The translations under genes and the position numbers were made by a program. Below are positions 32,694-44,200 of a stretch of 64,000 nt of DNA, piece by piece. The stretch covers positions 42,917-106,916 of the forward strand of contig JAFKAC010000155.1 of NCBI GenBank assembly GCA_025766275.1, given 5' to 3'. Each line of letters begins with the position of its first letter. Position 1 is the first letter of the stretch. Source of the DNA: Lactarius indigo (Eukaryota; Basidiomycota; Agaricomycetes; Russulales; Russulaceae). Below the pieces are notes generated by a model. That model made no database searches. It saw only the letters and a program-made list of their open reading frames with translations, and was not told the DNA's origin.

Positions 32694-34040
32694 TACATAC
32701 GCAGCATGGGCTTTGGACGACACGCTGTCCAGGTAGTATATATTGCGGGTATGGAATTGTGGAATACTAGTAATAGAACATGCCACTGATATGGTGACTA
32801 GTATACCGTAAACTGTATCCGTAAGACTCAAGTTCGAGCCTCTATGGCACGGTACGATGTTCTGTACGGTAGTATACGGTGTAGTATGGGAAAGGGAAAT
32901 AGTAGTCACCGAGTAACAGCACTGATGACACCAATGACGCTCCACAATAAAAGTAAAAGTTAATATCAAGCCTTTTCCCGAAACAACAGCTTGAAGTGTA
33001 GCACTGATTGAACTATCATAGTAGGGAAAGCCAACGTCGTGGATAAGACGAGCCGTTTACAGGAGGATGGGCAGAGAACTGTATTCGACGAGGATAACTG
33101 GCTCATACATAGACTTTGCCGCTATCGGATCTTCGGATGGCGGGGGGTCCCATAGCAACAAGGCCTCGCTGATGGGGTCTACACGGGGTCGGAAAGTGCT
33201 GTGAAAGCCGAAGAGTGGGAACGTCTAGGATTTAATAAGTGCAGCCTGGGCCCTCAAAAGGGGTTTCCAGTTTTGGCTACCCGGAGTGTGTGTGGGAGCG
33301 CAGTGCCAATGCTGCGCTCTTTGCCCTAGCAAGCAGAGGCGACGCAACAAACAATGGATGCAAAAAAAAAAAAAAGATGATCCGTGTGAACATCGGTCCG
33401 CATGACTCGGAGTCAAGCGGTCGAGGCCTGGGCTTGCAATTGGGCACTAGTAGTACTACCCACTCAGGGTTCTTCCTGACCCAGGTGTCTTGCATCTAGT
33501 GCAAAGCCATACCATACAAATCAGATCACCTGAAGACCCAGGACTTTCACCTCCGAGCTGTGGCTGTGTGGCGCATAGGGTTGTCAGATCGACATTTTCC
33601 GCCGTCACGGTAACTCGTAATCTCTCTGCCGCTCTGAGTCGCGACAGCCTGAGCCACTCCATGGTCATTGCCAGTCCCATACTACCTGCCCGAGACTTGA
33701 CGACTCTTAGTCCTCTACTCCCTGACCCCCCGTCGACCTTCGATGTCGTCAGCCTTCTATGTGCTCAACGTCCTGCAGTGCCCTCCATGCCTCTGACACC
33801 GACACCCACTTCCAAGCTCGTACACCTTCTCCTCACTCTCCCCCTTCACGCACGAACCGTCTATTATCTTAGGCTTTCCTCCACCTCTAGCATGATCGAT
33901 ATCATCTCCTTGCTCCTGCCGCTCACAAAGGTGAAAAAATATCGCAGGTCCAGTGACGAGCTGGGTTGTTTCTGCGCGTAGGGACACTGATCAAACAATA
34001 CGAACTGCCTTGGGTTCGGGTATGTGTGAAGCCGCGCTGC
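32694..34040 (+). other. 3' flank of NLR-B, non-coding
   Basis: Homologous to 45231-46500 (unit C) and, inverted, to 17450-18415 (unit A). A segment of about 360 bp (roughly 33055-33415, including an A-rich run at 33361-33374) is shared with unit C but absent from unit A. Open frames at 33490-33981 are not conserved in unit A, so no gene is called. Confidence 0.6.
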
Positions 34041-34800
34041 TGGTCGTGCAGGATGAAGCATGCGCATTGGGAGACACACAGCCCGGGTAGATTTATTGCG
34101 GGTGTGGGCATGTAGAGTACTAGTAGTAGAAACTGTAGAACATTGCACTAGTACGGTGACAGGGATACCATAAACCGTACTCGTAAGACTCAAGTTTGAG
34201 CCTCGATGGTGCCGCCCGCGGTGCGGTGTTCTGTACGGCCGTATACCGTGACGGATGGACGGCGTGGTAAAAGGAAACAGTGGTGGCCGAATCAGAGCGC
34301 CGATGACACGAATTATGCGAACTAAAGGTGAATTTTCAGAAAAGGGTAAAGGAAATATCAAATATGCCCTTTTTCCCGAGACAACGACTCGAAGTACTGT
34401 ATGGCAGTAAGTTAATTGAATGAGGGAACCTGCAGTCAACCTCGCCAATAAGATGACCCGTGCCAGTGAACGTCTGAGATGGTCAGGGCCGCAGGCGGTC
34501 GAGGGCGCCAAGTCACCCCACTCAGTCACATGCCAGCAGTCACTTCCCCACGTCTCAAGGTGCCTTCCTGACTCGAGTGTCTTACATCTAGTGAAAACCC
34601 ATGCAAATCATATCACCTCAAAACCCAGGGCCATCACAAAACTTAGGATGACTCGGAGCTGTGGCTGTGTGATACATGAGGTTGTCAAATCAATATGTTC
34701 CGTAAACCCTAAGCTCTCTACCGCTCTGAGCTGCAATAGCTACTCCATAGTCAATATTAATGCCATACCCTTGACCAGAACCTAAGGTTGCGAAACGCGA
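34041..34800 (+). repeat. Relict second NLR 3' flank (ghost of a further unit)
   Basis: This stretch repeats the NLR downstream sequence a second time: it starts near GAAGCATGCGCATTGGGAGACACAC and continues through the ACTAGTAGTAGAA and CAAGTTTGAGCCTCGATGG motifs to the CTCAAGGTGCCTTCC region. It lacks the 360-bp insert of units B and C and in that respect is closer to unit A. No NLR coding sequence remains with it. Confidence 0.6.
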
Positions 34801-35689
34801 GCCAGGGCGAGCGGCCTGGTGGGCGGATTCAACTACGAGAGGGATCTCAGGCTCACAAGGATTCGTTCTGATACGTTTACATACTAAGCGTAAACACTTC
34901 CATGAGGTGACTGCATCCTCGCAACATGTGTGTGGTATATAAATTAGGATTTCTCTTTTTGTAAAAAACGTCAACTCGGCCGCAAGTGTTCTGTAGATGT
35001 AAATAATGAGGATGTAACGAGATTATGCGTTACACGGAACCGCAGGCGCCGAGACAAGTCGAGAATGTGAGTTGAGTTGGAAGAGAAGAGGCTTATGAGC
35101 GTGAGGGAAAATGAGCAGTCGGACGTGAATCGAGAACAATTTGATTGACATTCACGGTCCAAAGAACACGCCGTCAAGACGCAGGGTCATGGGGGAACAA
35201 TCGAGACAGAAAGTCGTAACGTCAAGTCATATGAAGTGGAGACAAGGGAGCCCGAAGCCGAAACCGAACGCGATAAGGAATCGAGGTAGCGAGGAGGAAG
35301 TGGTATGTGTGCGTCGCCTTTGTGAATTGTGACGGCAGGCTCGGCTTGCTCGTGCTTGATCCGAAACATCTCCATAAGTTTCGTTCGTGGAATTTGGTGT
35401 GGAGACATCTTTGATGAATGGCGCCTTCCCACTGGTCGAATGAAATGTACCAGGAGTTGGGGATGAGAGTAAACTGCACGTCTAAATCGGCCTTAGTTAT
35501 AGCCTTAGCCAAAGTTTGGTTATTTAGACCACTTTAAAACCAGATAGCCGATCTCCAAAAGACGGGGCGAAGGGGCAGTGCAATACACACCGTTGATGAG
35601 CACGATATTAAACAACGTATTGACCGCTGCTGACTGGGGTTTGATCTGCGTAGAACAGTTTCAAATCACTAAAGTTAGCAAATTGCTCC
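34801..35689. other. No gene seen
   Basis: Short frames only, none recognisable or with convincing exon structure. Unique sequence between unit B and the sedolisin remnant. Confidence 0.4.
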
Positions 35690-36461
35690 AATAAGCCCGA
35701 TCGCGTTCTTATCTGCGGCTCTGGGAACGTAATCAACCGCGTTGTAAAGCTGCTTGAAACACGAGACCGTGATCAACTTGTTGCAGCTCACGTCGACTGT
35801 CACCCCAGACAGAGGCACGGTGATCTTTGCAGATGAGGATTGGGACGAAGCCGTATTAGAGTCAAGATCTATGAAGTGGTATGTTGTGCCTTGGCACGAT
35901 TCAATATCGTCATCGGCTGTATAAGTACGATATGCCTGTCGAGGTGTGCCAGTGGGAGCAGGCTGTGCGCACGAGGTCGTCAACGTCCTCGACGTGCTTC
36001 CACATGCGGAATTCCTAGAACGTGCATTGAGTTGGACTTCGCAAAAACGAGGCATGGTGGCCGATTCCACCTGCGCAACAGGTCACCCAATCGCCAGCAG
36101 GCGACATGTGACATGCCTCCTTCTGGACTCCATGACTTTCTAGCCATTCAAGGACCGCATCGCCGCTGCTTACAGGCAGCGCCGCAAGCGCCTTGACGTC
36201 TTCCTTCGGTAGGCGTTTCCCATAACTTGGATGAAACGGATCACTAACCTCCGAGAGGTGCTGCTCGAGTTCAGAGAAGCGCGTGAGGAGAAGCACGATG
36301 CGTAGCGGGAAGATGTGGGAAGATCGTGGCGCGCCACCTAGATTGACCCAGTTGTCTGGGGGCTCAATGACCTGGCGCGGTTTGAGAGCGCGAGTGGTGC
36401 CGGAGGTGATGCTGGCCAAGGAGAGCGCAACAAGGAAACGGAAATGGGCCAATAGGCCCAT
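35690..36461 (-). pseudogene. Sedolisin (S53, tripeptidyl-peptidase-like) remnant
   Basis: Starts at ATG 36461 with a signal peptide (MGLLAHFRFLVALSLASI), then a pro-kumamolisin activation domain (ELEQHLSEVSDPFHPSYGKRL, DAVLEWLESHGV, SPAGDWV). After a disrupted middle it reaches CNKLITVSCFKQLYNAVDYVP, the start of the catalytic domain, and ends. The catalytic SGTS and Asp/Glu motifs are missing. S53 enzymes are secreted acid serine-carboxyl peptidases; this is a truncated relic lying between units B and C. Confidence 0.8.
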
Positions 36462-36607
36462 GGGGACTACTGGTTGGTGGTGATTAAAAGGCAGCTGTGT
36501 CCTTCTGTCGTAAAAAGATGATCACTGGTCTAGCGCTGGGAGAGTTCTTGAAATGCCAGTGAAAGACGCCGTCTCACCATCGCTTCTCCCAGCCACGACT
36601 CGCACAG

Positions 36608-38918
36608 ATGTTCAAGAAACCATTTGCGGACATTAAGACATTCGGTAGATTCGGGAGTCACAGTCATTCTAGTTGAGCTGCATCTTACGGATTCGACTTT
36701 CCAGCCCCTCTTAGATCGTCAGACAGGCGCAAATTCAAAGCGCGCACGATCGAGCGGTTCCAGCTGGCTGCTGAAATTGCCGACATGCTCGTGCCAGATG
36801 GTCTTCTCGTACGAAAATTTAGAGCATACAATGGCACACCCGGAGTACGTGCCCTCTGTAGATCGCCCCGATGAGAGGACGATGTGATTTGATTGTTTGC
36901 CGCGTTCCATTGCTCCTCTTACAGGTCCTCTACGTGTCAGTGGACGGAGACCCGTTGTGGTTCGGTGTTGGGAAAGACTCGGGTTCATCGTTTGATGGGC
37001 CGACCCCCACAGGTTCGCCCGTTGACTTCACCCCCACCCCCACTGACATACGTCCATCGGTTGATCGATCCGATCCTAGTATACACACTCCGGATATACC
37101 CAACGCTGCTCCCGGTGCTCACTACCGGCGCTGCCGTCATTCCTGTCCTCGTTGGCGGCGCAGACATCATGGTACACAGCGGTTCGCGAGATCCCCCCCA
37201 CTGAATTCACATGCCGAGTCCTGAGCCCCATTTATTTTCCCTTGAGCAGTCGTGCAGGCACCGTCGCACGCACCGACCGGCGCCCTTGTCGGCGTCGCGC
37301 AGTTTGCGCGCGACGCACGAGGACCGCCCCTGGCTGTGGGCCGCATGGCCATCGATGCAGACAGGATCAGTAACAACAGCGCGAGTAAAGGGAAGGCGGT
37401 CGTCGTACTGCATACCTGGAAGGACCACCTGTGGTCTCTCGGATCCCAGGGCGAGCAACCTGATCTCGTCCCTGTAGTGGGGGCAGCAGGCGGCGTGGGT
37501 GATGACGGTGGTGGTGCAGACAGAAGTGGGGGCGGGGCGGAAGCACCACGGCCCGGCGCAGACCAAGAGTCTTCAGAGAGTGCTCCCGCCGTGACACAGG
37601 ACAGTCCCGTAAAAATCGAGGTGATAGAGAAGCTCACGCCAGAAGGTATAGTGCCGGTGCTCACCGTGCCCTTTGTTCCTCACGATATTAACCGATTGTC
37701 CAGAAGTGTCCACTGATCTACGCGCGGCGCTCTTGCAAGCCCTCCGAACGACCCTTGCTTCCCTCCCAAATTCAGCATTTCCGATGCCCACGACTACTTT
37801 GTACACGGCACACATCCTCCCTGCGCGCCCGTTCTCACGGACCGCTACCACACCCGTTGACATCAAGCGTTCCACGTTCAAGTCGCTCTCCGCCTTTTTA
37901 CGTGCGTCGGAGAAGGAGGGGCTACTCAAATTGAAACATGCCCGGCCCGAAGTGCAGGTAGCTGTAGTGTTCCCGAGACACGCAGACGTTATTACGCATC
38001 GACGTCATCGCACAGTTGGGGAGGAAGATGAGCGGAGACGACGTGCCGGGGAGCGTGAAGCACAGCAGGCGGCTGAAGCTGCTAAAGCAGAAAAGGCCAT
38101 CATAGTGACGGAGTTGTGGAAGCCGCACCTTGGTGCGTTACCGCTGTTTGAAGATCTCGGACTCGAGTAAGGTTTCTGCCGTTGCTCCATCTCTCTGCTA
38201 ATGAAGGATTTACAACCACCATAGCACATCAGCCTTGTATCCGCTCGCGGATATCAAATCCGCCTTGTTCACATACGTCGAGAAGCACGCTCTAGTCAAC
38301 CGCTTTCGGCAGCAGTTCATCAACATCAGATCGGACCCGGTCTTGGCTACCGCGCTCTACGGTCCTCCTAACGCCAAGGGCACTACCCCCGCCCCAGAAT
38401 TTGCGAAGCATGATGAAGCACTGGGCAGCTTGTGCAAAAATATGCAGCCATTGTACCGTATCGCGGTCTCCGGGGACGAGTCTATCGTCAAAAAGGGTGC
38501 GCTGCGCTCAATTACAGTGACTGCCAAGGCAAGGCAAGGCCGCCGTGGCAAGGCCAAGCAGGGTTTGCGTAGCAAGGAAAGGAAAGGCCGCGGCGGCAAG
38601 GATAGGCAGGGCCGCGGCGGCAGGGCCTGCACACACATCACAGGGTTTGAACCATTCCACATCTCAGCGGATGCTCTGGCTGAAGCGCTGCGAGTGCGCT
38701 GTGCGTCTTCGACTTGGGGTAGGCCATGCTCTTTCTGAATCCAGAAAACTGATGTCATTTTCTGATGTCGTGTACACAAAGTATCGCTAGTGGCGGGCGG
38801 GGGGCAGGAGGTGATGGTTCAGGGAAAACAGACACGGGTGGTTCTAGAGCTGCTTGATAGTTTGGGAGTACCAAAAAATTGGATAGAGACCGCGAGTATT
38901 AAAGACAAGAAAAAGTAA
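36608..38918 (+). CDS. eIF2D/TMA64-like gene, copy C (possibly degenerate)
   Basis: Translation factor eIF2D homologue. Exon 1 36608-36644 (MFKKPFADIKTF), exon 2 36705-36844 (APLRSSDRRKFKARTIERF, VPDGLLVRKF), exon 3 from 36925 (VLYVSVDGDPLWF). PUA part: LIDPILVYTLR, LLPVLTTGAAVIPVLVGGADIM. Then GPPLAVGRMAIDADR, KGKAVVVLHTWKDHLWSLG, VTELWKPHLG, SWIB-like YVEKHALVNRFRQQF, and SUI1 with MQPLYRIAVSGDESIVKKGALRSI, HITGFEPF and, after an intron, EVMVQGKQTRVVLELLDSLGVPKNWIE to TAA 38916-38918. Two oddities: the join between DPLWF and LIDP has no clean splice solution, and a basic run of about 28 residues interrupts SUI1. It may be a decaying paralogue, so function is uncertain. Convergent with BBC1-C. 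Confidence 0.7.
38524..38630 (+). repeat. Purine-rich AAGGCAAGGC-type repeat expanding the SUI1 domain
   Basis: Between the K-A-R-Q-G-R-R and A-C-T-H-I-T-G-F-E-P-F positions of SUI1, where eIF2D normally runs straight through, tandem variants of GGCAAGG and GGCCGCGGCGGCA encode a Lys/Arg/Gly run in frame. Copy B has a related repeat at 26015-26090 but with stop codons. Confidence 0.7.
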
Positions 38919-39032
38919 GGTAGGAGTTACACGTGCATGCTCCGGGGTCGAGGTAGATACTCGCATTGTATTACCAGGAAATTACTGCAACTGTTATCGT
39001 GTGATAGATACACAGTCATTCCAGATCTAGTT

Positions 39033-40645
39033 CTAGAGCGCATAAGTCTCAAGCGCTGAAGGTATGTCGATGCTCAACGTCGAGCCGAGATACTCCACCA
39101 TCCCAATCGGACGGTATACCCACACTTCCCCTTCCTGCAGCTTGGCGAGATCATACGACGCGCGTCTCGGCGCGCGTCCCGCTGTCTGTTCCACCACCGT
39201 CAGGACGCCGACATCACCTGGCCGCACGCTCTCGCCATCCGCAACGGCACAGTGGGGCACGGTGTCCTCCACAAGGACCGCAGTATGGTCCGGGTCTCCC
39301 AGGATTGCGAATGCCCCAAACTGCGCCGCACCGATGCGAACCGACCGCCATTCAACAACATCTCCTGCTCGCAGGCGGTCGTCCCCACCGCGCCACCGGC
39401 CGACTCCAGGCCGCCCACAGAAGAGCAGGTGCCCGTGCGCGCGCGAGGTGCTTAGGACCGGGGCGTCATGCGGCGCGCAGAGGGTCGCGGCGTGGAGGAG
39501 CGCCTCATGGGCGATATCCCAGCACTCGCCGCGTGCGACGGGCCGTCCTGACGCCTCTGCGCTCACGGCGAACGCCGCCACCGCCGTGCCATGTGTCTGT
39601 GCTGCGCGCTGCAACGCAGCGGCGGCCATTGGCTCCGGGCATGGCCGGAAACGCGCCCAGCGAACGGGAGTCCCGCTGCCGTACGATACGGAGTACCAGC
39701 ACATGCTAAAGTCTGAGAAGAGCATCACGCCACGCGCCGTCTTGGAATTCCCGTCCGAGACGAAGGCGCCCGCGAAGCGGATCTCCGGCGATCCATTGAG
39801 GTGCGGTGGGATCGGCGAATCGCAGGCATACCAGTCGGTGTCCCAAGGCGTGGAGGGGAGCATGTACCATGCGAGATCGGCAGCAGCGGAGCCGTTTTCA
39901 GCAGGTGGGGGGAATGACATCTGAAGGTCGGCTACCACAGATATTTCGTTTCAGAAACAAATATCAAATAAAGTCTCGATGTTGACAAACCTGAATCTGC
40001 AGAATGTGGTTGTGGCTGAGCCGATATTGGCGACTCGAATTCTGTAGGTGCTGAGGGTTTGGTTGAGAAATTGATCTTCGGCTGCGATAATCTCAATGAT
40101 AGTGTACATGTAGTACAGAAGGGACGTACAGGTCCATGCTGAGACAACACGGGAGGAAGGTTCCGACGGCGAACCGCTGGGGCGGCTGTAGTGACGTTCA
40201 CGTGGTCGGGACCTGTATTCTGGCCCGCCTGAGGGCTATCTCTACGAGGGGGGAGAGACGGGGAGGACCGCGGTGACGGCGACGGCGTAGATGTGTTCGG
40301 TCGATCTACGGGAGGAGAAACACGTACAGAAGGCCGGGGCTGGTCTAAGTAGCGGGCGAAGAATTCGTCGAGCCATGTAAAGAAGACTTGCTTGTCTGCA
40401 TGAGAAAGGTTCGCCCAGTCGATCCTATCGACATCTGTGGCCCTATCGGGGACATCGGAGGATGAAGTATGCAAGCCCACTGCTCTAGAATCGCCCCTGT
40501 GGTTTCCAGATGCCTTCCTTTGGGGTAGTGGAGGTGGAGGCTTTGCTTTAGCCGCGGAGGGGCCACCAGATGAGGCGATCTTGTCCCGCGCCGAACTATA
40601 TGATTTAGTTCCAGCAGTTTTAGCTTGAGAAGCCTTTTCTTTCAA
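39033..40645 (-). CDS. BBC1-C: Bbc1/Aim3-like cysteine-proteinase-fold protein
   Basis: Same architecture and splice sites as BBC1-B: exon 40645-39991, intron 39990-39932, exon 39931-39033, about 517 codons, no lesion. GECWDIAHEAL, DHTAVLVED, EQT and GEVWVYRPIG are all present. Differences from copy B cluster in the Pro-rich linker; the C-terminal domain is nearly identical. The intron can be read through in frame to a TAG, which gives a false shorter protein. As in copy B the initiating ATG is unresolved. Divergent from NLR-C and 114 bp from the end of eIF2D-C. Confidence 0.78.
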
Positions 40646-41225
40646 ACTCGAGACTGCTACGAGATCAGCTTTGATTCCTGGAAGGCATCAGATTGGAACT
40701 TGCCGGAGAACATTGTTGTGCGGGAGAGGGGATAAGGGATTATCATTGTATGAGCCACACCCCCGGGACGTCAGTGCCGTCTCTCCCGGGAGTCCGGACC
40801 GTGACACTGTCTCAATCCTTCCTTGTCGCGCTCACCTGTGGGAAACTGCCTTCGCAAGAATCAAGGCAAGAATAAGAAGTTGTTGTACAGGTGTATGATC
40901 AGATTGTGATAAGGTTCGATCATATTAATCAGGCGTGTGGTTGATGCGTTAGTACTTGTTATTGGTTACTGACCATGTACTACCACTGGCACCGTTGAAC
41001 TTCGTACTAGTACTAGTATGAACGTATGATGTATGAAACACACCTACAGCAAGCTCTAGCTTTGGGTGTATCCCATGATCTCATAAACTCACACATCACG
41101 ATCCAGGCGGTGAATCATGATGTGTTGATGTGGGCCCGCAGCCTTCCCTAGCTTAAGTACGGACTGAGTCCCATTCCCGCACTCACCGACCACCCAAGCA
41201 CATCTCTGAGAGAGGCCGTGAATAA
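40646..41225. promoter_or_regulatory. Shared divergent promoter region BBC1-C / NLR-C
   Basis: Conserved counterpart of 28110-28698, with the palindrome at 41092-41124. Length differs slightly because of short indels such as one extra CTAGTA near 41010. Confidence 0.55.
41092..41124. promoter_or_regulatory. 33-bp palindrome, copy C
   Basis: Arms CACATCACGAT (41092-41102) and ATCATGATGTG (41114-41124), 11-nt spacer, one mismatch. About 102 bp upstream of the NLR-C ATG. Confidence 0.65.
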
Positions 41226-44200
41226 ATGTCTTCAATATCATTTAAACCCATCATTGATGCTGCTCTCGCCGACTACACCAACCAAGTTGGCATAGACCTC
41301 GCAACATACCCACTTGCCGACACCATTCGATCTTGCGCCTCTCCCGATGACGTCCTTAAGCTACTCGAAGACGGTGCTAACAATTTCAAAGATTTCCGTG
41401 ATGGAAATCGCAAGTTGCTCAACTGTCTCAGCATCGTAGTCCAGATCGTCCATACGTTATCTGCTGTTCTTGGCGCGTCCATTTCCTTAGTGAGCCCAAA
41501 TATCCTAATTCTTTCCATTTACTCATTTTCATCAATCCTCTTCCTAGGTTCCGTTCGAACCAGCAAAGGCCGTCTTTGCTGGAGTCGATGTCCTCATTGC
41601 AGTACGTATCCCATCACATTCTCCAACCATATCGCCTCGTCATAATTGGATTCAGGCAGCCAGTGGCGTCAGCTCGAGCTACGATGCCCTCGTCGAATTG
41701 TTTGAATGCCTCGCAAATTTCCTCAAGCGCCTCCGAATCTACACCGATCTCCCCTTGACTCCTTCCATGACCGAGATAAGCGTAAAAATGATGGTCGAGC
41801 TACTTTCCGTGCTTGCTCTCGCTACCAAACAAATTAAGCAGGGAAGATTCAGTAAGTGAACCCATCTCTTTGACAACCGAAGGCTCAATGCCGCGCAGAG
41901 AAATTCGCAAAGAAGTTACTGGGAGAAAGCGAGATAGAGGCCATCCTACGCAGGCTAGATCGTCTCACCCAAGAGGAGGGTCGGATGACTATGACCCAGA
42001 CATTCGAAGTAGTCTGCGGACTTGTGAACAACGTCAAGGTGGCAATAGATGGTACGCAAATATTCTCAGATGGCAACAAACGGTCTAATGAGGAGTTGTG
42101 TTGATAGATGGTCAAACATCCGTGGACAGCATCTGGAAGGCTTTGGGTGAGCATTTATTCCATTTATCATGATGAATCGGCGTCGCAGATGCTGATCATG
42201 TTCGTAGATATGATGCAGCAAATTTCGAGCGATATAAATAAGATCAAGCGTTCGTAATTCGTCGGTTCTACCATTGTGGTCCTGTGGTACTAAAGCCAGT
42301 CGCAGGTGACCGCTTACAAAAGGCGTCCCGAAGTTGGCTCTCCCCTCCAGACCCGTCATCCAACTACAATATTGCGCGTGATGCCTATCAAGACGGGACT
42401 GCAACGTGGTTCTGCGAAGGAAGCGCCTTCGCCGAGTGGAATGCGAAGGGCTCCCTATTGTGGATCCAGGGAAAGCGTGGGTTTCCAATATTAATATCTT
42501 GCGACAATCCTGATCCATTTGCCCCTCTGTAGCCGGTTCCGGGAAAACTATTCTGATGTATGTGGTGCCTCACCACCTCCGGTCGTGGGTATTCACGCAC
42601 ACTTCCAGGTCTACGATCGTCCGAGAAATCGACAGGATCCGCAAGGCTGGACTAGTTATGATGGCCTACTTTTTCTTCGACTTCAGGGACACTCACAAGC
42701 AACAACGACGCGATCTACTCTCCTCCCTCCTCTCTCAGCTCAGTGCCAAATCTGACGCTTGCCATGATATTTTCTCGAATTTCTATTTCAACCACGATGA
42801 AGGAGCCCAGCAGCCTTCGGATGGCGCACTTTCCCAATGCCTTACGGATATGCTCAAGGCGCCAGGACAGCCAGCGACGTATATCATCATTGATGCTATC
42901 GACGAATCTCCGAACATCTCCGGCATGCCGACCGCTCGTGAAAATGTACTCCAGTTCCTGGAGGATCTCGTCGGTTTGCAGCTTCCGAATGTACATCTAT
43001 GCGTTTCCAGTCGCCCGGAGATCGACATCCGGTGCATTCTCGAACCTTTGGCGTCGTTTCGTATTTCACTCCACGAAGAAAGCGGACAAATGGCAGACAT
43101 CTTAGGATATATCAAATCAGTTGTCCACTCCGATCGGAATATGCGAAGATGGAAGCCAGAGAACAGGCAGCTGGTTATCGATAGACTCTCGGAGAAAGCA
43201 GACGGCATGTGAGCAATTTCCCCTATGGTTTTTATGGACTGTCGGTTAATATATGCGGCAGGTTCAGATGGGTTTACTGCTTGTTGGACATCTTGCGCCG
43301 ATGTTTCCCAGCAAGTATCCATAGTATTTTGGACCACCTACCGGAGACGTTGGACGAAACATACGAACACATGTTACTTCGGATTGATAAAGTGAAGCGA
43401 CAGTTCGCACACCGACTCTTCCAATGTCTCGCTGTATCTGTCAGACCTCTTCGCGTCGAGGAGCTTGCGGAGATTCTGGCGGTCCGGTTCGGTCCAGGAG
43501 CTGTCCCACAGTTCAACGTCGGCTGGCGACTAGGCGATGCCGAAGAAGCTGTACTTTCGGCGTGCTCGAGTCTCATCACGGTCGTCAATGTGAACGGGTC
43601 TCGAATTGTTCAATTTTCCCACTTTTCTGTGAAGGAATTCCTGACATCGGACCGGCTTGTCGGCGCGAGCGAGGATGTGTCTTGCTATCACATCATCCCT
43701 CACTTGGCACATGCCACTCTCGCGCAGGCCTCCCTCGGGGTCTTACTCCAGCTCGACGAGCGGATCGACCAAGAGAGCATTAAGGAGTTTCCGCTCGCTG
43801 ATTACGCGGCACGACACTGGTTTGAACACGGCCAGTTCGAGGATGTGTCATTGACGATCCTGGAGGCCACACAACGGCTGTTTGACCCGGATAATCCACC
43901 ATTCTCTGCATGGATCTGGATATACGACCTCGACGACCCTTGGCGAGAATCGATGCCCACGAAGCACCCCTCTCGGCCAGAGGCACCACCATTATATTAT
44001 GCGATAAATTGTCGTCTCCGCTGGCTCGTGGAGCACCTGATTTCGACCTACCCAGGGGACATTTGTGCTAGGGGAGGGTATCACCAGACTTCATTGACCA
44101 CGGCACTAGTAATTGGCGACATGGATGTCGCATCTTCACTTCTTCGATGTGGCGCCGATGTAAATGCTCTGGATAGTAACGGGGTCAACCCATTGCACTG

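Noticed and set aside
32830..32850. GTTCGAGCC, resembling a tRNA B box, repeated in each NLR 3' flank
   Set aside because: No matching A box at the right distance and no cloverleaf could be formed; not a tRNA or clear SINE.
33490..33981. Frame of 163 codons after NLR-B, with partial counterparts at 46201-46485 and 17465-17695
   Set aside because: Copies are alignable as DNA but the unit A version has frame-breaking indels and no conserved start or splice pattern, so it is treated as non-coding flank.
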